A stretch of DNA of 64,000 nucleotides from Agapanthus africanus (lineage: Eukaryota; Streptophyta; Magnoliopsida; Asparagales; Amaryllidaceae). The notes beneath the pieces are model-generated. The model was not told where the DNA came from and searched no databases. It saw only the letters and a list, made by a program, of their open reading frames with translations. Location of the stretch: assembly GCA_030015575.1 (NCBI GenBank), contig JASDDO010000026.1, positions 28,722,079 to 28,786,078 of the forward strand, given 5' to 3'. The position numbers and the translations under genes are program-made. Every line of letters starts with the position of its first letter. Within the stretch, counting starts at the first letter, position 1. Shown piece by piece: positions 9,649 through 21,224 of the stretch.

Positions 9649-10717
9649 ACTTTGTTGTCATTAGTGCGACACGGTATTGCTTCCACCCATTTCGAGACAT
9701 AATCAACCGCTAACAAGATATATAAATTCCAAAAAGAGTTGGGAAAAGGGCCCATAAAATCAATACACCAAACATTGAATATTTCCATAACTAAGATAGG
9801 TTGGAGCGGCATCTCATTTCTTTGTGAAATCCGACCCAAGTGCTGACACCGCGGGCAAGTTTTGCAATGATCATAAGCATCTTAAAATAGTGTTGGCCAA
9901 TAAAAGCCACATTGCAAAACTTTCTCCACCGTTTTCAAGGTCCAAAGTGACCGCCGCATGCCTGATCATGAAAAAATTATAACACACTTTTGAATTCATC
10001 GTTAGGGACACACCTGCGAATGATTTGATCGGAACAATATTTAAACAAATAAGCTTCATCCCAGTAAAAGTATTTTACTTGGGATAGAAATCGAAGTTTG
10101 ACTTGTTTCGACCAATTGCTAGGAATAAGTCCCGTCGCTAGATAATTGGCAATATCCACAAACCAAGGTTCGTAGGATACGGTCAAGAGCTGTTCGTCAG
10201 GAAATGAGTCATTTATCGGCACGGTCAATGTTGGTGAAGAAGAGATGCGTGAAAGATGGTCGGCTACTACGTTTTCACATCCACTCTTATTTCTTATGAC
10301 AAGATCAAATTCTTGTAGCAACAGGATCCAGCGTATTAGCCTGGCCTTAGCATCCTTCTTCGATAAAAGGTGTTGTAGGGCGGAGTGATCAGTGTAAACC
10401 ACTATTGGCGAGCCAATGAAGTAGGGCCTGAATTTTTCTAATACAAATATAACTGCCAAGAGTTCTTTCTCGGTAGTTGTGTAATTAATTTGTGCATCGT
10501 TCAAGGTCCTACTTGCATAGTAAATTACATGTGGCATCTTATCAATGTGCTGTCCTAAGACCGCACCAATAGTAAAATCTGATGCATCACACATAAGTTC
10601 GAACGGGTGGTTCCAATCCGGAGATGATAGAACGGGGGCTGTAGTGAGAGATTTTTTAAGCGATTCTAAAGCAGCCTCACAATCCGAATCGAAGTGAAAT
10701 GTTGTATCCTTGGCCAA
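9648..10717 (-). pseudogene. pol: RNase H and partial integrase, Athila A
   Basis: Minus strand. RNase H (10717-9977) is the longest open pol segment: CDASDFTIGAVLGQ (Asp), NYTTTEKELLAVIFVLEKFR (Glu), VYTDHSALQHLL (Asp), and CENVVADHLSRI, so its active-site acidic residues are intact. Integrase follows: a decayed HHCC finger with [20 protein letters not shown] and the first catalytic Asp in [12 protein letters not shown] (near 9750). It continues [25 protein letters not shown] and stops being Athila at residue V (9648). The remaining two catalytic acids are missing. Confidence 0.88.
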
Positions 10718-11955
10718 GAGAAGAGTTAAGGGTCTAGCAATTTTGCTAAAGTCCTTAATGAATCTCCTATAAAATCCTGCATGACCAAGGAAAGATCATA
10801 CATCTTTGACGCATTTGGGATGAAGGAGGTTATGGATGACATCTATTTCAGCTCTGTCTACCTCAATGCCTTTTCGTGAAATTATATGTCCAAGGACAAT
10901 ACCTTCTTGAACCATAAAATGGCATTTTTCCCAATTCAAAATTAAGTTCTTATCCTTACAGCGGGTAAGAACCGTGTCAAGATGACGAAGACAGTCCTCA
11001 AAGGAGTCCCCAAATATGGAGAATTCATCCATAAATATTTCCAGAAAATTATCAACCATGTCTGAGAATATCCCCATCATACACCGCTGAAATGTAGCGG
11101 GAGCGTTACATAACCCAAAGGGCATGCGTCTATAAGCAAGTGTGCCGAAAGGACAAGTAAATGTGGTTTTATCTTGTTCCTTTTCGGCGATAGGGACCTG
11201 GTTATAGCCAGAGTATCCGTCCAAGAAATAATAGTATTCATGTCTAGCTAATCGTTCTAACATCTGGTCAATGAAAGGTAGAGAGAAGTGATCTTTCCTC
11301 GTTGCGGCATTGAGTTTCCTATAATCAATACATACGCGTCATCCAGTTTGGGTGCCTGTTTGGATCAACTCATTAGCCTCATTAGTTATGACCATGATGC
11401 CAGACTTTTTAGGGACCACGTGAATAGGACTTACCCATTAGCTATCAGATATAGGGTAAATATACCACTATCAAGGCACTTGACGATTTCTTTCTTTACC
11501 GCCTCCTTCATAACGAGATTTAACCGTCTTTGTGGGTCTTGGGTTGGCTTGGCTTCATCCATCAGATGTATATAATATTCAACAATTAAGGGACTAATCC
11601 CTTTGATGTCAGCCATTGTCCAACCAAATACTTGTCGATTTGATCTCAATACCGTCAAAAATGCGTTCTCTTGCTCTACAGCTAGAGAAGCGGAGATGAT
11701 CATGGGCAAAGACTCATTCTCACCTAAATATGCATATTTAAGATGAGAAGGTAGCGGTTTGATATCTAGTATTGGCGGAGAGACAATAGAAGGTGGGGTA
11801 CGGGAATGATACTCGGACTCCCTAAGAGGTTCATAACTTGCGCAGGATATTGACTCGGAAAATGCTACTGACTTTTTCGACGAGTCAACGGATTCAAACT
11901 CGGGGATGGACTCATCAGAGATATCCTCACTATAATAATTTTCCAGATCAAACAA
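10718..11955 (-). pseudogene. pol: reverse transcriptase, Athila A
   Basis: Minus strand. The N-terminal RT region (11955-11431) carries the Athila spacer and LNLVMKEAVKKEIVKCLDSGI. The palm is in 11263-10796: YYFLDGYSGYNQVPI (first Asp), MPFGLCNAPATFQRCM, and IFMDEFSIFGDSFEDC where the family has FMDD, so the last catalytic Asp is Glu. A frame break lies between 11290 and 11430. Family function is copying element RNA into cDNA; this copy is inactive. Confidence 0.88.
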
Positions 11956-11982
11956 TGTCGCACTAGTGTTGTCGAGATCATC

Positions 11983-12500
11983 CTAGCAAAGTGCTTCCGC
12001 TTCGCAGCTGTCGGAAGCTATCTCGTTGATGGAACATACATCAAGCAAATAAGCAGAAGGTTCAGATGGTTGACTTCCTAGCTTGTAAATATTAAGCTCA
12101 ATTGTCATCTTCCCGAAGGATAAGTTTATAGAACCGTTACGACAATTAATTACAATGTTGGAAGTTGCTAGAAAAGGTCGACCAAGTATCACCGGGATTT
12201 GGTTGAGTTGGTTGGCCACAGGTTGTGTATCCAAAACAATAAAGTCCACAGGGAATATGAATTTCCCGACTTTAATTAACACATCCTCTAGTTCACCCCT
12301 AGGTTTGGTGATTGATCGATATGCCATTTAGAGAGTACAATGGGCGAGTTTCAACTCTCCAATCCCTAACTGCTCATATACGGAATATGGAAGCAAGTTA
12401 ATGCTAGCGCCAAGGTCGAGTAAAGCACCATTAATATTTTTACTCCCAATAGAAATAGAGATGGTAGGATAGCTAGGGTCCTTACGTTTCTTTGGTATTT
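11983..12500 (-). pseudogene. aspartic protease, Athila A
   Basis: Minus-strand protease. The readable part is MAYRSITKPRGELEDVLIKV ... VILGRPFLATSNIVINCRNG (12327-11983). Upstream, across a stop, GALLDLGASINLLPYSVYEQ contains the DLGAS form of the active site that is usual in Athila. It cleaves Gag-Pol in the family. It is followed by acidic spacer sequence leading to RT. Confidence 0.8.
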
Positions 12501-12501
12501 G

Positions 12502-14502
12502 CTAGGTAAAAGTTGTGCTAACATTACTCATCATGAAAACTTTTTTCGGCACTTGAGTTTTTCTCTTCCTAGTGCACAAGCCTTTAAGAATTCTTGCATA
12601 AGATGGGACTTTTTGAATAGCATCTAGGAGAGAAATATTGATGTTAACTTTCTTAAACATTTCCACAATCTTCTCCATTTGTGGGTTAGGTTTGTTGGCC
12701 CTTAATCCGTTTGGAAACGGAGCTTTATCAATAAGGGTTAGGTCCAACATTGGAGAAGATTGTGGGGATGGAATGGATCCCACAATTGGAGTGGGGATCT
12801 CTTTAGATAGATTCGAGGAAGTGGGCTGAGGGTTCGAGCCTCGTGGGAAGCGTAGAATGGGCTCGGAAGTAGGTGGGAGACTAGACGAATTAAGGAAAGA
12901 AGTAGAAGCCGGGGTATCATTGGTATCACTCACGTCATCAACTTTTTCACCCACTCAGTTATCCAGCACTCTTCCCGATCTCAACGTAGTAACGGCACTC
13001 ACATTATGATGTTGTGAGTGGCCAGGATTCGGTAGGGGTTGAGATGGGAGTTTCCCTTTTTCTCTCGCACTCATCACGGCAATTTGGGCTTCTATTGACT
13101 TAATATTCTCACCGTGGGAAGCGGAGTCTTTCTTTATGGAATCAATAGAAGACCTCATATAAGCCGACATTTAGATCGAATGTTTCATAAACAAATCCAA
13201 AGTTTGTGCGAGTGAAGAGGAGTTATCGGTATCGGTTGTTTGGAAAGAATTATTGGCCGGGTTTTGAACAGGTTGCGATTGAAAAAGGTGCTGACTTTGT
13301 GGTGGTGGTTGCTATTACTGTGGAGGTCTTTGGTATTTCTTTGGAACTGGTTTTGATTTTGAGGTTGGTTTTGGTTCCAAGCAAATTTAGGATGATTCCT
13401 CCATCCCTGATTGTATGTGGAAGAATAAGGATCGTTTCTAGGTCGCTGCTGAAAAGTAGCATTAGTTTGCTCGTGACCTTGAAACGGTGCATTCATAGGA
13501 CATTCTTCCGTCAAGTGTGATGGATTGGAACAGCAGCCACACACGGTTTTGGGGAGCGTTACCTGGTTTAGGGAGACTGATGAGAATTTGTTTTCAATAG
13601 TATCGAGTTTCTTTTGCATCGCTGCCATTTTGGCTTTTACTGTGATGGAAACATCGAGCTGATGAATACCTCCCCTAGATGAAGGCGGTCTAACGCTTTC
13701 CCACTGCAAAGTGTTTTCAGCGAGATCTTCCAGATATTTCCAGGCTTCACCATCGTCTTTGGACGTGAAATTTTATTGACACATTGTTTCAAGCATCTGC
13801 TTTGTCACTGGATTAATGCCCTCATATATAATTCGGCACAGATCCCATCTATATATTCCATGATGAGGACATTGGACAAGCAGATCCTCGAAACGTTCAA
13901 AGCGCTTCCAAAATGGTTCATTGGGAATCTGGATGAACTGGTTGATTTTGCTCCTAACACGGGCGGTCTTATGATTTGGATAAAATTTCTTAAGGAATTC
14001 TATCACGAATTCATCCCAATTGATAATAGAGTGTGCGGCAGTATTATAAAGGCATTTTTCTGCCAAGTCGCACAAAGTGAATGGGAGAAGACGCAAGCGC
14101 ATAGCATCCACGGACAGTTGTGAAGTACCCATTATTGCGCATACGTTTTCGAATTTAGTGATGAAAACATATGCTTCTTCAGACTCAAGCCCGTGAAATT
14201 TGGGCAACAGATTGATGCAGTGGGGTTTAATTTCAAAATTATCCCTGTTGGCTGGTGGAATGGATAGACGGGTAGGAAGTGGACCACGGATAGGATAGTA
14301 TCTTTCTTGGAGAGAGATGCGCGGTGGATTCTGCTCACCTACGGGTGGTGGCAGCGTGGTGTTATAATTTGATGGAGTACCATCCATCTCGATCGATGTG
14401 GTCGGTGGTAGGAAAAAAAGAAGATGAAGAAGTACCGACTTTGGAGTCGATAGCCGGAACGCGGACAAGACGGGCACTAGAATCCCGTGTCCAATCAAGC
14501 AT
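12502..14502 (-). pseudogene. gag: gag, Athila A
   Basis: Minus-strand Gag beginning at ATG 14502-14500 (MLDWTRDSSARLVRVPAID). It shifts frame near 14390, then reads MDGTPSNYNTTLPPPVGEQN, the capsid core (INLLPKFHGLESEEAYVFITKFENVCAIMG, LRLLPFTLCDLAEKCLYN, RFEDLLVQCPHHGIYRWDLCRIIYEGINP), a stop, a CCHC-like knuckle CGCCSNPSHLTEECP near 13540, and a Ser/Pro-rich tail to 12502. It is about 85-90 percent similar by eye to gag of Athila B. Several frameshifts and stops make it inactive. Confidence 0.88.
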
Positions 14503-15439
14503 GCACTAAGCGGGTTTAGCGCAAGTGGCAGCGTGTGTGTGATTTAAAATTGGTTTGTTTTAAAAAGTGTCGGACTTGAGACAAATCACACAAAAATGCA
14601 CAAACAACCCTAGAACTAAGGTTACCTATGTCAAGTCTCTAGACCGCTCCTAGACTTCCGAAGAACAAGCCGCAGGATCAATCCTCTAACACCTCTTTAC
14701 TACTCTTGTGGTCAGGTAAGTGCCAGGTAAGTGGGAGGTATCTGCTATACGAATCACCGAAAATAGCGGGCCTAATTAAGTAACCACTTACCTTAAACAC
14801 ACTTGCCTAGACACCACAAAAGTAATGCGGATAAGCGATAGATTACCCATGACCTTTCTCTGTCCTTAAAGTCTTGTCTAGATATTTTTTAAATTAATGT
14901 AGGGTTGATGCGGATGCTCGTTTTGTGATTTGTGGGGGGCCTAGGAAGGGTAATAAAATCCCCACCTAATCTGAATTTTGGTCTTGCCCCTTATAGTCCG
15001 TATTAAAATATGAATAAACAAACCAATTACAAAACTTGCAAAAAGATTTTTGAGCGGCGATATTTTGCAAAGAATCCTGCAGGAAAGATATTTTATTGGA
15101 TTTCAGAGGAGAAAGAAAAAGTTGAGAAATTTACCAGAGAAGTTTGGAACCCTAATTCTCCAATTCAGCAGCGCTTCCGCCGCAAATTTGCCTTATTGCC
15201 GCGCTTCCGCCGCCGACTTGGGAGATCAGGTGGAAATTTTTGCTACCTGGCCTCTCTTGCTCCTCTGGATCTTGATTAATGTCTCTGGATCTTTATTTTC
15301 TCAATTCTGTGACTCCAGATCCCCTCGCAAAATTCACACAATAATCGTTAAATATACAATTTGCAGTTTTATTTATTTTTATGATATAGATCGAATAAGA
15401 ATTCAACATGAATAGTACGAAAAATAAATTATACACGTA
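14503..15439 (-). other. 5' leader of Athila A
   Basis: Noncoding leader between PBS and gag, matching 25459-26406 of Athila B in reverse. It contains a GC-rich patch with repeats of CTTCCGCCGC near 15172-15215. No supported ORF. Confidence 0.7.
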
Positions 15440-15457
15440 TCCCCGGCAAAAGCGGCA
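15440..15457 (-). other. primer-binding site, tRNA-Asp type, mutated (Athila A)
   Basis: The minus strand reads TGCCGCTTTTGCCGGGGA, a damaged form of the Athila PBS TGGCGCCGTTGCCGGGGA. It sits two bases inside the LTR edge. Confidence 0.75.
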
Positions 15458-15459
15458 TT

Positions 15460-17000
15460 TGATTGATCTGTTTTATGTTTAGTAGTTAACCGCAATCAAT
15501 AACGGTGTCGCGTGTAGCTAGACCTAGATGAGTACGGGTCGTCCTCAAGGGAACGTTGAATCTTTTAATCTTACTTTAGGCGTGTTGAGAAAGAAAGGAG
15601 GAAGAATAAAGAATGGTTGTAGGTTCTAGATCTACGTCAAACACGGATGCAGGATATAGATCTACATTAATTACGGATGTAAGTTTTATAGTAGAAGGAG
15701 GCTTATAGGATTCATTAAGATTTAGTAGTCATGGATGATTAATTAAAGATTGCTCTTTTTATCTTTTAATAGATTTAACACTAGATCAACAGTGATGCAT
15801 TTAGATTAGGGTTTCTGGAGGGAATAGGGTTCCCAATAACCCCTATCTTGCCATGAATCTCCGCTCATGTCTAGCCTTTACCAAAACAATTGTTGATCTA
15901 ATCTCAATTCATGGTTATGACCATCAATGAATTGATAGCGTGCCCTAGTAAGATGTTAACTATTCTTTTGATAAAGTTTATAAACTTTATAAGATTTAAA
16001 AAGAGTTTAAGAATCTTCATCTTCCATTAATCTACCATAATCCTATAAACCCTAACAAGCGGAGAATTACTCGCGCATGTTGGGAAAAGAAAAGATAGAG
16101 AGGGAAAACATAATGTAAAATGCAGAAAAATAAAATGATATAAGAAAACAACTACATTTATTAATCAACACGATCAAGTACACTTTGTTTCCTTAGAAAA
16201 TGATTACAAAACCCTAATTTGCTTCTCGATCTCTTCTAAGGAGGTAGATAAACCGTTGATGATCAACCAGGATTCTTGAGCATCGTGGACTTCGTGATCG
16301 CATCGGTTTGATCAATTTTCCATGAGGCTCTCGGTCCCTATTTATAGTCGCAGACCCAGAATCTTTAGTTTCCTAATAAGGCAACTAGCTGTTAGGATCC
16401 CAACATAAAAATCTCACATCCCAACTTCCCTAACAGGCCGCGCTTCCGCCGCAAATGTGCCTTTTTGGCCGCGGATCCGCCGCTTGTTGGTGGGATCTTG
16501 GGCTCCAATTTCTGGGGCTTCATCTCTGTAGCACTTGGTGATCTTTTGAATATCTAAAAACTGAAAATCTTCTCTACGTCTCTGCCATAATTGATTTCTT
16601 CAGTTTACTTTCTTATTTAGGCAGGTTTGTTCTCGCCAACTCGGATTTTCCTTGATTTCAGTCCTGATATAAATTCTGCAAAATAACTCAATAAATAATG
16701 TTAGTAGAATTTGGTTTTATTGGGATATTATCTTAACCATTTGTCATGATATTATAGTTTTAAGAGAATTGGTCAATGGTATTTAATAAGGTAAGCAAAT
16801 TTAAATGGACCAAATAATACATGGATTTTATATGCTTATATTTTCTTTTATAATGTTAATTATAATATATAAATATATGAAAATAGTTTTTTTTTTACAG
16901 ATAAACCCTCATATGTGTCATATTTATAATAAACACCTTTTATTATATAGAATTAGTAAGGAAAATGTCATACTAAAAGTGCAGTTTTATCAACTGAATA
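15460..17000 (-). repeat. 5' LTR of Athila A
   Basis: Reverse-complement relative of the Athila B LTRs. The minus strand begins TATTCAGTTGATAAAACTG (TG changed to TA) at 17000 and ends AATCA at 15460; length about 1.54 kb. Shared blocks include the conserved terminal region around GACGACCCGTACTCAT. Outside it, 17001-17005 is ACGCC in a Tat LTR; the partner target copy was lost with the truncated end. Confidence 0.85.
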
Positions 17001-17099
17001 ACGCCCACGTGAGGCGCTTGGCGCTGAGCACCAACCATTAAGTGCTAAGCACTTTTATTGAGAAGTGCCCACGTGAGGGATACGTGAGGCACTTTGACG

Positions 17100-17781
17100 C
17101 TAGGTTTTCTTCATGTATTCTGTTCTGAAGAATTCAATTCTCTGTTCATTTCTAGATCTTTAATCCCTAAGAACAAGTTCATCCCTATGAGAATTAAATT
17201 CTCATTTGTGGGAGACTTCTCTCATGGATCTCAGATCCAGAGAAAGAACTAAGTTCTTTTATAACGGTTAAACCCTTGGATATGCAGATGAAATGCTCTG
17301 ATATCTATTATTATTTTTATTTACCTCGAAGAGAGGTATTCTTCTTTCTTCCCTCTTAAAGCATTCTTCTTGCTTCCTCTTTTTTTTAAAGCTTAAGGGG
17401 GGTTTCTCTCTACAAGACTTGAAGTTTTAGGTCATTTATATAGTAGAGGCAAGTTTGTTGATTTAGTTAAAGAAATCTCTCATTGAGAGATCTTTAATTG
17501 ATTTGAGGATCTTATCCACCGTTGGATCTTTGATCAGAGGACTTATGTTTTACAGAAGATATCTTTCTTGTTTTTAACAAGATTAGGGAAATATTTTCCC
17601 ATACAGAATTTATTCTACAGATAGGTGATTTTAATCACCATTGGATTTTTAATCTAACGGTGCTCTGTTTTACAGAGCGCAATCTTTCTTGTTTAGAAAG
17701 ATTTAAGGAATATTTCCTCGGTAGAATTTTATTCTGCACTTTGATGATTTATCATCTCCGTTGAATCTTTGATCCAACGGC
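17100..17781. repeat. array of short perfect inverted repeats (T1 3' LTR)
   Basis: In 17586-17781 alone: GGGAAATATTTTCCC (17586), GGTGATTTTAATCACC (17624), GCTCTGTTTTACAGAGC (17662), a 23-bp hairpin at 17681-17703 with arms AATCTTTCT and AGAAAGATT, GGAATATTTCC (17707), GATGATTTATCATC (17743), and a 23-bp one at 17758-17780 with arms CCGTTG and CAACGG. Arms are 4-9 bp and loops mostly 3-6 T/A-rich bases. Many occupy the same positions in the other LTR copy. Confidence 0.85.
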
Positions 17782-17805
17782 TCTGTCTAACATAGAGCTT
17801 TTAGT

Positions 17806-18065
17806 TCGGGCGCAGACGCCCTCGTGCGAGGCACGTGAGGCGCTGCCTCAGAGTTTTTAACTCTTAGCGATGGCGCACTCATGCAAGGCACGTGAAGCGC
17901 TGCCTTCAGAGTTTTTAACTCTTTGCGCTGGCGCCCTCGTGCAAGGCATGTGAGGCGCCGCCTCAAATTTTTTAACTCTTGACGCCACCTTTCAAATTTT
18001 GAACAGAGCTTTGCTCTTTTATTAGTAAAACAAATACCCCCACCGGTGCGCTCACGTGGCTCAGA
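17806..18065. repeat. GCGC array with AGAGTTTTTAACTCT hairpins (T1 3' LTR)
   Basis: Three units of about 65 bp, each with a GGCGC...GCACGTGAGGCGC-type core and an AGAGTTTTTAACTCT or near-identical hairpin. A further G-box CACGTG lies at 18053-18058. Corresponds to 41365-41610 and 41680-41700 in the other LTR. Confidence 0.75.
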
Positions 18066-18132
18066 CATGAGTGCAGCGGTGGCAGCTTTTCTGCCGTTGG
18101 ATTTTCTTGGAAGTTGAATCGACTTCCTGTGC

Positions 18133-18142
18133 CTATAAGTAG
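18133..18142 (+). promoter_or_regulatory. antisense TATA box (T1 3' LTR)
   Basis: CTATAAGTAG on the plus strand, pointing into the element toward the mobile-domain ORF 686 bases downstream. The equivalent position in the other LTR copy is a consensus CTATAAATAG (41756-41765), with conserved flanks (CTTCCTGTGC/CTTCCAGCAG upstream; TTTGGCCYTTTGAGATG downstream). No mapped start site is available. Confidence 0.6.
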
Positions 18143-18149
18143 GGCCTTT

Positions 18150-18790
18150 GGCCCTTGAGATGGCTGTTGTTCATCTTCTTGGGTTATTCTTTGAGAATTT
18201 AATTCTCCTTTCAGAGCTTAGATCTCTGCCCAAAGAAATCCTTTTTAGAGTTAGAACTCTGTCCCAAAATTTGGTAAGGATTATAATCAAACCCATGAAT
18301 AGAGCTTTTCTCTTCTTAGATCGTAGATCTTAAAATGTATTCTAGGGTTGCTTAACCCATTAATCAGAGCATCGCTCATTTTCCATGAAGAACTCTTAGA
18401 CTTTTTAGGATTCTTCTTTTAGATCTTAAAGATCTTGGAGTTTTCCCTATTAAAAAGCTTTGCTTTTGAGGGTTCTGGTAGATTATCTCATTGTTTTTAC
18501 AGACCTTAGCTCTTAGAAATTTTTGGGGGAATTTTATTCCCCACTCTTAATTAAAGTCGACAGATGTGAAATCTGTTTGCAGGGCACAGCTCTCAAGGGA
18601 GTTTAACACCTTAGTCCAATGAAGCTTCTCATTAAATGAGAATTCTCTTAGGATTTCATTCTTAATGAGTGACTGCCCCATCAATGATGGAACGTCACCT
18701 TAATTTTGTGGGTCCCCCTTTGTCCCTTTCTTCTGCATTGCAGTGCGGAACAATTTTTAAGTACCAAGTGTCAGAGTTCGAAGCACAGCG
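18150..18790. repeat. leader with short inverted repeats (T1 3' LTR)
   Basis: Predicted 5' leader of the antisense transcript. It continues the dense hairpin pattern, for example GAGAATTTAATTCTC (18190-18204), GAGCTTAGATCTC-type and AAAGCTTTGCTTTT-type repeats and GAATTTTATTCCCC-type arms near 18530. It matches 41770-42470 of the other LTR. No supported ORF. Confidence 0.7.
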
Positions 18791-18796
18791 TTGATA

Positions 18797-18823
18797 ACTA
18801 ACCCTCTTCTCTCTTTGTGTAGG
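18797..18823. other. PPT of T1 (minus) overlapping antisense splice acceptor (plus)
   Basis: Minus strand: AAAGAGAGAAGAGGGTTAGT directly before the LTR edge, a good polypurine tract. Plus strand: CCCTCTTCTCTCTTTGTGTAG, a good pyrimidine tract and AG acceptor, followed by GTACTATGG, the start of the mobile-domain ORF. T2 has the same arrangement at 42480-42509. Confidence 0.6.
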
Positions 18824-18827
18824 TACT

Positions 18828-21123
18828 ATGGCTTCCGACTCTTCTTTCCCTTTTGTTCATTCAGAGAGCACCTTCGCCGACGCACCTGTGAATCGGGAAG
18901 TCTTCATGCTTATTAAAAATCATAACCAGGAGCAGAAATCTCTTCACATATGGGGGTCATGGTACAATCAGATTATCCAGGGTCGGCGCAGTTTTTCTTA
19001 TGCAGCGCCCTCATAGCCCATTTCAGCAGATCATTACGCCGATTCGTCTCAAGTGAATTATGTTGTAGAAGAGGTCAACTGGACTTCGGAGGGTCGTCTT
19101 CAGCCTTCTATGGCATCAATACCCAAACAGCCGCCGATGGCTTTGGATATTTTGGGGCGTTGCATATGTCAAGGCGAGTCGTGCCCTTGGGGACAAGTCT
19201 TTATGATAGGGTTAACTCCTCGCCAATCAGCCGGCTACCTGCAGTGGGCCCGGTATATCTTGTCGGCCAAGAAGTCGATGTTGGTAAAGCTTGGGCTATA
19301 TCCTGCTATATATGCTTCCCTCTTTCAATATCCCGCGCCTCATTTGTGGTGGGTTAAGGCTTTTCTGGAACAGTGGAACATCCCAACCCACACATTTCTT
19401 CTATCGGACCGGGAAGTCTTAATTTCCTTGGAGGAGTTTGCGGAAATTTTAGGTCTGCCCATCAAAGGGGAACATTACGAGGAGATACTTCCCCCTAATG
19501 AGTACATCTTTGCCACCAAATCAGTGGTGATGGGTCTCACTCCGGAGAATGCTATTCAACATCGGTTCCCGAGCCTAATCAAGGTGTTGAACATTTATGA
19601 AAGTTTGTTTTTAGAGTCTGGAGGGCATGGAGTCGGCTTTACACATTTCATCGCCCGCTTTCTCCACCCAGAAGTCATGTCAAGACAAGCCGTAAAATTC
19701 ACCAAGATTGACGACCAATTTGGTTTCGGTTTGGATAACCAGCCGACGGCGGAAGCGGATCTAAAAAAATTCTTTATTCCATACACTCCGATCGTCCCTT
19801 TTGCAGAACTTGCTGCTTCAGACGTTGATGAAGAGACGTTCTTTCTGGGGTTCGTCGGCCTTTGGTTGAGCTGGTTTGTGCTTCCGATCCACCCTCGCTA
19901 CATGAGGTCGTCCGTTTTTTATCCGGCCCACCGCATTGTCATAGAGACGCCTGTAGCCGTTGAGATTGCAGGGCTAGTTCATCTTTATCACGGCCTGAGC
20001 TTAGCGGCAGATACTACTCAGCCAGGGGTAAAATCTGTACATCTTTCGTTGCATTACTTCATGTCCTGGGTCGAGATGCACGTGATGGGTGCTTTCGGTG
20101 TTCCCAAAAGACCCCATTTTTATGACAGCTATAACTTTCCCCGGGTTATGTTTCTAGTTGACGCTTCTGCGTTAGATCCGTCGCAACGAGAGGCTCGACG
20201 TTTGGTCCTTCGCCCGCGTATGGTCGGGGATAGTATGACTTTTGTCGATAGAGTCATAACTATTGGTAAGGAATCTACCAAGGCAGTGCAACTGCTGCGT
20301 GATACTTTCAAAGACGGAGCTCTTACGTTGAAGGCTCGGGAAATCCTGCACTTGTATTCTATTAGGCCGGGCTTTTTAGTGTTCTGGAAAAACGCCTCGG
20401 CACTTTTCATGAGGTATAACCCGCACCGCTTCGCTCAACAGCCGGGATCCAACCAGGGTGTTCCTCTTGAGGTGTTCTTAGCCGAGCCGGTCGCTGCAGA
20501 AGAGGGTATTCGCAGCGCGCTGCACCACTTTACGCGACTAAATACGGGGTCCAATTTTCTCATCAGCGAGATTAGCTACGTACCGAAAGTTTAGAACGCT
20601 TATGTGGCGTGGTACCATCATTCGACGAGTGCTGTTATCAGGGAATAAAGGCGATTATTGCTCGATCATAAGGATCTCGTCCCCACTGGTAATCTATCTG
20701 TCCTTTTAAAGCGTCAGACTGTCGTTCGTCCTTCCTTGAGGGAAATTACTACCGCCGTAGTCCCTCGAGTCTTCCCTGAAAGGCTTCAATCTAATGTTCT
20801 CGTAACTGCAGTATCCGTGGCATCCCCAGAATCTGGTGCCGGTATGGAAATCGGGACCCGCCGCCCGAAAATGCCTGTCAAGCGCAAAATCTTATCATCG
20901 GCCGCTAGTGTCCGCTCACAGAAAAAGAAGAAGTCTCTATTTTCTACTGATGTCATATTTGTCCAAAAGCCACATGCTCCCTACAGCGAGGGTTTTTGCG
21001 AATACGGTACCAATCAGGGTTTGTTCTACACGCCTGCGACCGATACTGATCTTCAGGCTGCCCTCGCAGCTTCCGAGCGACTGGCTCGTGAGGAAGCGGC
21101 GTTGATCACTATCACGAAGTCAG
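18828..21123 (+). pseudogene. plant mobile domain (PMD) protein, first exon, antisense to Tat gag-pol
   Basis: Plus-strand gene lying between the T1 pol and its 3' LTR, antisense to gag-pol. Start chosen at ATG 18828 (MASDSSFPFVHSEST) because it follows a splice acceptor and the GTACTATGG context conserved in T2. A single frame runs to 21123 with only three stops (19014 TAG, 20592 TAG, 20646 TAA). Residues about 60-590 form a plant mobile domain, the aminotransferase-like domain of Arabidopsis MAIN/MAIL proteins and of many transposon ORFs: LLSDREVLISLEEFAEILGL, then FFLGFVGLWLSWFVLPIHPR, and YLQWARYIL before them. A basic linker (KMPVKRKILSS, QKKKKSLF) may act as a nuclear signal. Exon 1 ends at a GT donor (CAG|GTATAC). 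Function of PMD ORFs in transposons is unknown. Broken here. Confidence 0.82.
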
Positions 21124-21224
21124 GTATACTTCAGTTATATTCTTCTGCGGCTCTCCCTTTTTTTTCTTTATTATGCTTTTACTAACGCACTTTTCTTCAA
21201 CATGTATTTCTGCGGAAGAGGCTC

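Larger units (their letters stand above)
9648..17000 (-). mobile_element. Athila-lineage retrotransposon copy A, truncated
   Basis: Minus-strand Athila element with 5' LTR (15460-17000), tRNA-Asp-type PBS, leader, gag, protease, RT, RNase H and the first half of integrase. It is cut at about 9648 inside integrase and joined to Tekay A. The 3' LTR and the 3' noncoding region are absent. Its gag and protease are close relatives of those in Athila derivative B (23975-32235). Confidence 0.88.
17001..18796 (-). repeat. 3' LTR remnant of Tat T1
   Basis: Colinear with 40660-42479: GCGC array, short inverted repeats, TATA, further inverted repeats, then the block GTACCAAGTGTCAGA and the LTR edge TTGATA at 18796 next to the PPT. 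The left part was removed by Athila A and the later truncation. In the other LTR the edge reads TTGACA, so the terminal CA has decayed to TA here. Confidence 0.6.

Noticed and set aside
12638-12829. Plus-strand ORFs opposite Athila A gag (also 13206-13520 and 13776-14123)
   Set aside because: Shadows of the minus-strand gag frame; no independent homology.
18148-18333. Short plus-strand ORF in the T1 LTR leader
   Set aside because: Not conserved in the colinear leader at 41770-42470; lies among inverted repeats.
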